The position numbers were made by a program, and so were the translations under genes. From CAYZTD01 sp964638155 (GTDB lineage Archaea; Thermoplasmatota; E2; DHVEG-1): a DNA stretch of 64,000 bases. This document shows, piece after piece, positions 58,530 to 64,000 of this stretch. The first letter of the stretch is position 1, and each line of letters begins with the position of its first letter. The DNA is taken from assembly GCA_964638155.1 (NCBI GenBank), contig CAZWYI010000003.1, forward strand, positions 46,421 to 110,420, in the 5' to 3' direction. Under the pieces are notes generated by a model. It ran no database searches and was not told the DNA's origin. It worked only from the letters and a program-made list of their open reading frames with translations.

Positions 58530-61124
58530 TTATACCCAGTCCTCCACGTTATAATACCACTGTGTTTCTCCATCACCATTTGTCCAGAGCAGATCTACAT
58601 CAAAATTTTCCACATTTACATTATAATCAAGCCATACATATGGTAAAACTCTCTGGCCTTTCCACCATTCAAATCTCAGGTAAAATTTTAAATTATCAAA
58701 GTTTACACTTATACCATATTTATCTTGATAAATAAATTCAAAATCAAAATGTTTGAAATTTGGATTTCTAGTATTTTCATTTATTACAAAAAACCCAGGA
58801 TTAACTGCTCCGCCGGATGTACCTGATCCCTGCTGCATCATCCAACTCATATCAAAATCAATATTATCTGATATAACTAAGCTACCAGTTAAATCATAAA
58901 CGTTACTCTCTGGGGCAAATTGTGAAAAATCAATTGTTAAATCATTTTCTTGATCTAAAAATACATCAAAAAATCCTTGGCTTCCAAGAACCCACCCAAG
59001 CTCTAGATTAGCATTTCTACCACTATATTTTAAATTTAATTGTAAATCACGAAGTACACTTATTATTCCTCTAAAACCGAGGTCTTTAATCCCGCCACTT
59101 GAATCAAGCTCCCAGTCAAGCCAGAAATTATCTGCATCTACTTTTCCAATGGATAATGTTATTTCGTCACCAGTATTACTGTTGTAAAAATAAAGGTCGT
59201 TACTTAGCATATCATTTGAAGTATCAAGGCCGACATAGCCTGAGTTCGCGATTTTAAAATCGGTTTTAATGTGTCCACTTTTTAAACCAAGTGTATCAGT
59301 TATTTTAAAACCACCATATTCAAAACCTATTTGCATATTTGCACCTGAACTAGTATAACCTTTTGCAAAACCTTGTAATTTGTTCCAATAAACGCCTGCT
59401 TCTGCATCGGCATTAGCAGGAGGGTTACTCAATGAAAAAAATGGGTTTTCTATTTCTTTTAAAAATACATCTACATTATCAAGACTAGAACTTGAACTTT
59501 GATATATATTTCCATATATATAATTTGATGGATTACCAAAATTACCTAGATCAATATGTAACTTAGCCTCACCACCTACTTTTACACTAGGAATACCCCT
59601 AATATCAATGAATTCCTCTAGAGGATCATTTTCATCAGTGCGAGGATAATAAACAATTATTTCATTTAAATCAGAACTCATACTACACTCAGCAAACCCA
59701 GAAACGTCTGTCTTAAACAAATTTTCATTTCTAATTGATAAATCAACATCCCAACTTATATCAGCCCTTTTAGGAACACCTTTGACTTGGACTTTTTCAT
59801 TAAAACCAGGTGAGTTAACAATAACTCCCACATCAAACTTATGGCTTGCTTCATACTTGAATTTACCGCCTAAAGGATCAAAATCAATAAGATCAATATC
59901 AAACATCATCCAACGACCTGAAGATCCAAGACTATCATCAATTTTATCAAAAACAAGAGAAACTGTTGTATCCTCACCGCTTCCTTTAAGAATATTTGAT
60001 GCAAAAGTTACTCTTGTATCACTAGAGCGTCTACTTTTTTGATCGAAATAATAATAAACATAGCCGCCCACAGGAACAAACTTGGTAATAAGATATACTG
60101 CAGGGTCAAATTCTACAGAGAATTCGATATCATACTTCAATGCATCAGTAGATGCTTCAAAAGAACGAAATCCATAGAGTAATTCAAAAGGGTCTTTACC
60201 AGTTGCACTACCTGGATCCATTTTATGCTGGAATATACTAGGACTAAAAAGTTTATCTCTTGCAAAAGCAAATCTTTTTTCAGTATAGCGAGGAATTTGT
60301 TCACCAGCAGGAGACCTATAACCTGCACCTATTGAAAAATAATCTGAATCTGTTACATCTGTAGGTTGAATTTCTGGAGAAGTATCTATGTTCCTATTGA
60401 AAAAATTACTAAATTTGTCAAATATTAAATTAAAAATCTTAAATTTGTAATTATTTCTAAAATCTAATAATTTATTATATAGATTTTCTAAAAATGAATT
60501 TGTTTGTTTTGATTTTGCTGTTTCTTTTACCAACCCCCAGTTTACATGAAGTTCACTCCAGACCTCAAGTTCTCCATCTGAATCCTCAATATAATTTCCA
60601 GTCTCAAGAGTTCTAACCCTAAATCTTGTTTCAAGTGATTTAGCATCGCTTCCATCAGGTCTTTTAATAATTGACCTATAAAATCCAATAATTACTTCTA
60701 AATCATCTTGAGAATCGCTATCAACATTAAATTTTATTTTTTCACCATATTCAGGATGCTTCAAAAATTTTTCTTGAAAATCTCGAATTGTTATGGGAAC
60801 TTCTTTGTAAAACTCCTTTCCATTATAAACTATTCTAATATACCATTCTAATATATCACCTTGATAATTGTTAGTCCAAGGAACAGTAATTTGTTTATTA
60901 TTTAGTTCATTATATGGTTGGAAATCAGATTTTCCCATTATTTTATATTTTTCAACAGCTGATTTTGTTTTTTCAAATGTATCTAATTCAATAACGCTAT
61001 TAATATCTGATTTATCCAAATTTTGTGGTTTTTCTAAATATGTAGCAAAAGATGATGACATGCTAACAACTAACATACAAAATACTATAAAATAAATAAT
61101 TATCTTTTTCATTTCTAAATTCAC
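58530..61124 (-). CDS. Very large exported protein of unknown function
   Basis: 864 residues. Signal peptide (KKIIIYFIVFCMLVVSMSSS). The N-terminal third is mixed alpha/beta (WYIRIVYNGKEFYKEVPITI). The rest is dominated by beta strands with alternating hydrophobic and polar residues and many Asn, Asp and Gly (DFDMSWMMQQGSGTSGGAVN, FDVDLLWTNGDGETQW), suggesting a long beta-sheet or beta-solenoid. No PKD or LamG signature and no C-terminal anchor. Lies 16 bp upstream of the DUF2341 gene in the same direction; possibly one transcript. Confidence 0.6.
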   Translation of the reverse strand: MNLEMKKIIIYFIVFCMLVVSMSSSFATYLEKPQNLDKSDINSVIELDTFEKTKSAVEKYKIMGKSDFQPYNELNNKQITVPWTNNYQGDILEWYIRIVYNGKEFYKEVPITIRDFQEKFLKHPEYGEKIKFNVDSDSQDDLEVIIGFYRSIIKRPDGSDAKSLETRFRVRTLETGNYIEDSDGELEVWSELHVNWGLVKETAKSKQTNSFLENLYNKLLDFRNNYKFKIFNLIFDKFSNFFNRNIDTSPEIQPTDVTDSDYFSIGAGYRSPAGEQIPRYTEKRFAFARDKLFSPSIFQHKMDPGSATGKDPFELLYGFRSFEASTDALKYDIEFSVEFDPAVYLITKFVPVGGYVYYYFDQKSRRSSDTRVTFASNILKGSGEDTTVSLVFDKIDDSLGSSGRWMMFDIDLIDFDPLGGKFKYEASHKFDVGVIVNSPGFNEKVQVKGVPKRADISWDVDLSIRNENLFKTDVSGFAECSMSSDLNEIIVYYPRTDENDPLEEFIDIRGIPSVKVGGEAKLHIDLGNFGNPSNYIYGNIYQSSSSSLDNVDVFLKEIENPFFSLSNPPANADAEAGVYWNKLQGFAKGYTSSGANMQIGFEYGGFKITDTLGLKSGHIKTDFKIANSGYVGLDTSNDMLSNDLYFYNSNTGDEITLSIGKVDADNFWLDWELDSSGGIKDLGFRGIISVLRDLQLNLKYSGRNANLELGWVLGSQGFFDVFLDQENDLTIDFSQFAPESNVYDLTGSLVISDNIDFDMSWMMQQGSGTSGGAVNPGFFVINENTRNPNFKHFDFEFIYQDKYGISVNFDNLKFYLRFEWWKGQRVLPYVWLDYNVNVENFDVDLLWTNGDGETQWYYNVEDWV

Positions 61125-61275
61125 CTCTTCAAGCCCAATAATTTGCCCTATATATATTTGTAATTAATAGTTTATAATCTTTCCGTTTTGAATTTCGACA
61201 ATAATAAACAAATACGGCAATTATTAGAAAATAAAAACTTTTTTTTCGACAAACCAAAAGAATAGTAAATAGAAT

Positions 61276-61505
61276 GATTTGACAGCGTACCGAGAACCAA
61301 AGGGTTTCAAGCAGCGAAGTTTACCTCAGAAGAGTTCCGAAGAACTCAACCGGGGCTCTCCGCCTAGCCCAGAGGTTCAAGCCCTCTCAAGAGGGTAATC
61401 ATCCCATAAGCTCTCGCATTATGGTTACGAGGATTACGCAGGTGGACTTAACTTCCGGGTTCGGGATGAGACCGGGTATTACCCCACCGCTTTGGCCGTC
61501 AAATC
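61276..61505 (-). rRNA. rrf: 5S ribosomal RNA with a 108-nt insertion
   Basis: The canonical core is clear on the minus strand: GGCCAAAGCGGTGGGG, CATCCCGAACCCGGAAGTT, AAGTCCACCTGCG and loop TGCGAGAG. The terminal helix GATTTGACGGC (61495-61505) pairs with GCTGTCAAATC (61276-61286), 11 bp, only if the sequence between helix V (GATTAC, 61395-61400) and the 3' strand is accepted as an insertion of 108 nt (61287-61394). The total is 230 nt; without the insertion it is 122, the normal 5S length. The insertion has its own hairpins, including GAGTTC-TTCG-GAACTC. It lies about 55 bp after 23S. Confidence 0.85.
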
Positions 61506-61559
61506 ATCCTATGAATCTAATTTGAACGGAATGGTAAATACACAACCTGTCTAACGATT

Positions 61560-64000
<2,441 letters not shown>

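Overview
The window is archaeal chromosome, AT-rich outside the rRNA genes. It most resembles a member of the Thermoplasmatota or a related euryarchaeal lineage. The evidence for an archaeon is the L1-L10-L12 stalk operon, the FtsZ-SecE-Spt5-L11 cluster, archaeosine TGT, TiaS, aTrm56, archaeal phosphopantothenate synthetase, a PAC2-type proteasome chaperone and archaeal type IV pilins. A class II (bacterial-type) HMG-CoA reductase and a large set of secreted C25 peptidases and PKD/LamG proteins fit Thermoplasmata-like lineages. The lineage is inferred from gene content only.

Layout. 1-2.5 kb: C-terminal part of a family B DNA polymerase interrupted by an intein. 2.6-4.5 kb: a secreted C25 (gingipain-like) peptidase, then a candidate structured RNA. 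4.8-19.7 kb: core genes: ribosomal stalk, a COG1395 regulator, TiaS (starting at an AUU codon), tRNA-Gly, a PHP phosphoesterase, L11/Spt5/SecE/FtsZ, NAD synthesis (nadC/nadX), TGT, a decayed gene, HMG-CoA reductase and pyrBI. 19.8-25.3 kb: a repetitive helix-hairpin-helix protein, a PAC2 protein, phosphopantothenate synthetase and AspRS.

26.4-33.7 kb is the accessory region and the most unusual part. Three small gene cassettes lie in tandem behind a tRNA-Leu(GAG) gene: a MazF-like toxin pair, a membrane protein, and TA remnants with a DUF4143 ATPase. Each is separated by a displaced tRNA-Leu 3' fragment joined to the palindrome TTTTACCGGTAAAA. A second element lies behind tRNA-Val(CAC). It is bounded by a 14-bp direct repeat of the tRNA end and ~52-bp imperfect inverted repeats, and carries a Panacea-DUF488 fusion plus a partner gene that also starts at AUU. 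No integrase is visible in either. HD-domain, aTrm56 and DUF2188 core genes lie between them.

33.7-47.6 kb: a PH-like protein, Hsp20 and DnaJ (with a duplicated dnaJ promoter/start region), prepilin peptidase, a pilin, a type IV pilus motor operon (ATPase and two membrane-platform proteins), a LamG-carrying pilin and a large secreted adhesin-like protein. 47.8-61.1 kb: tRNA-Asp and a secretome island: a beta-helix/PKD protein with a C-terminal anchor, two more C25 peptidases, a PKD protein, a DUF2341 protein and a large unknown exported protein. 61.3-64 kb: an expanded 5S rRNA (230 nt, carrying a 108-nt insertion by my count) and the 3' part of 23S rRNA, both on the minus strand.

All assignments come from reading motifs by eye. 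No alignment, structure prediction or database search was run.
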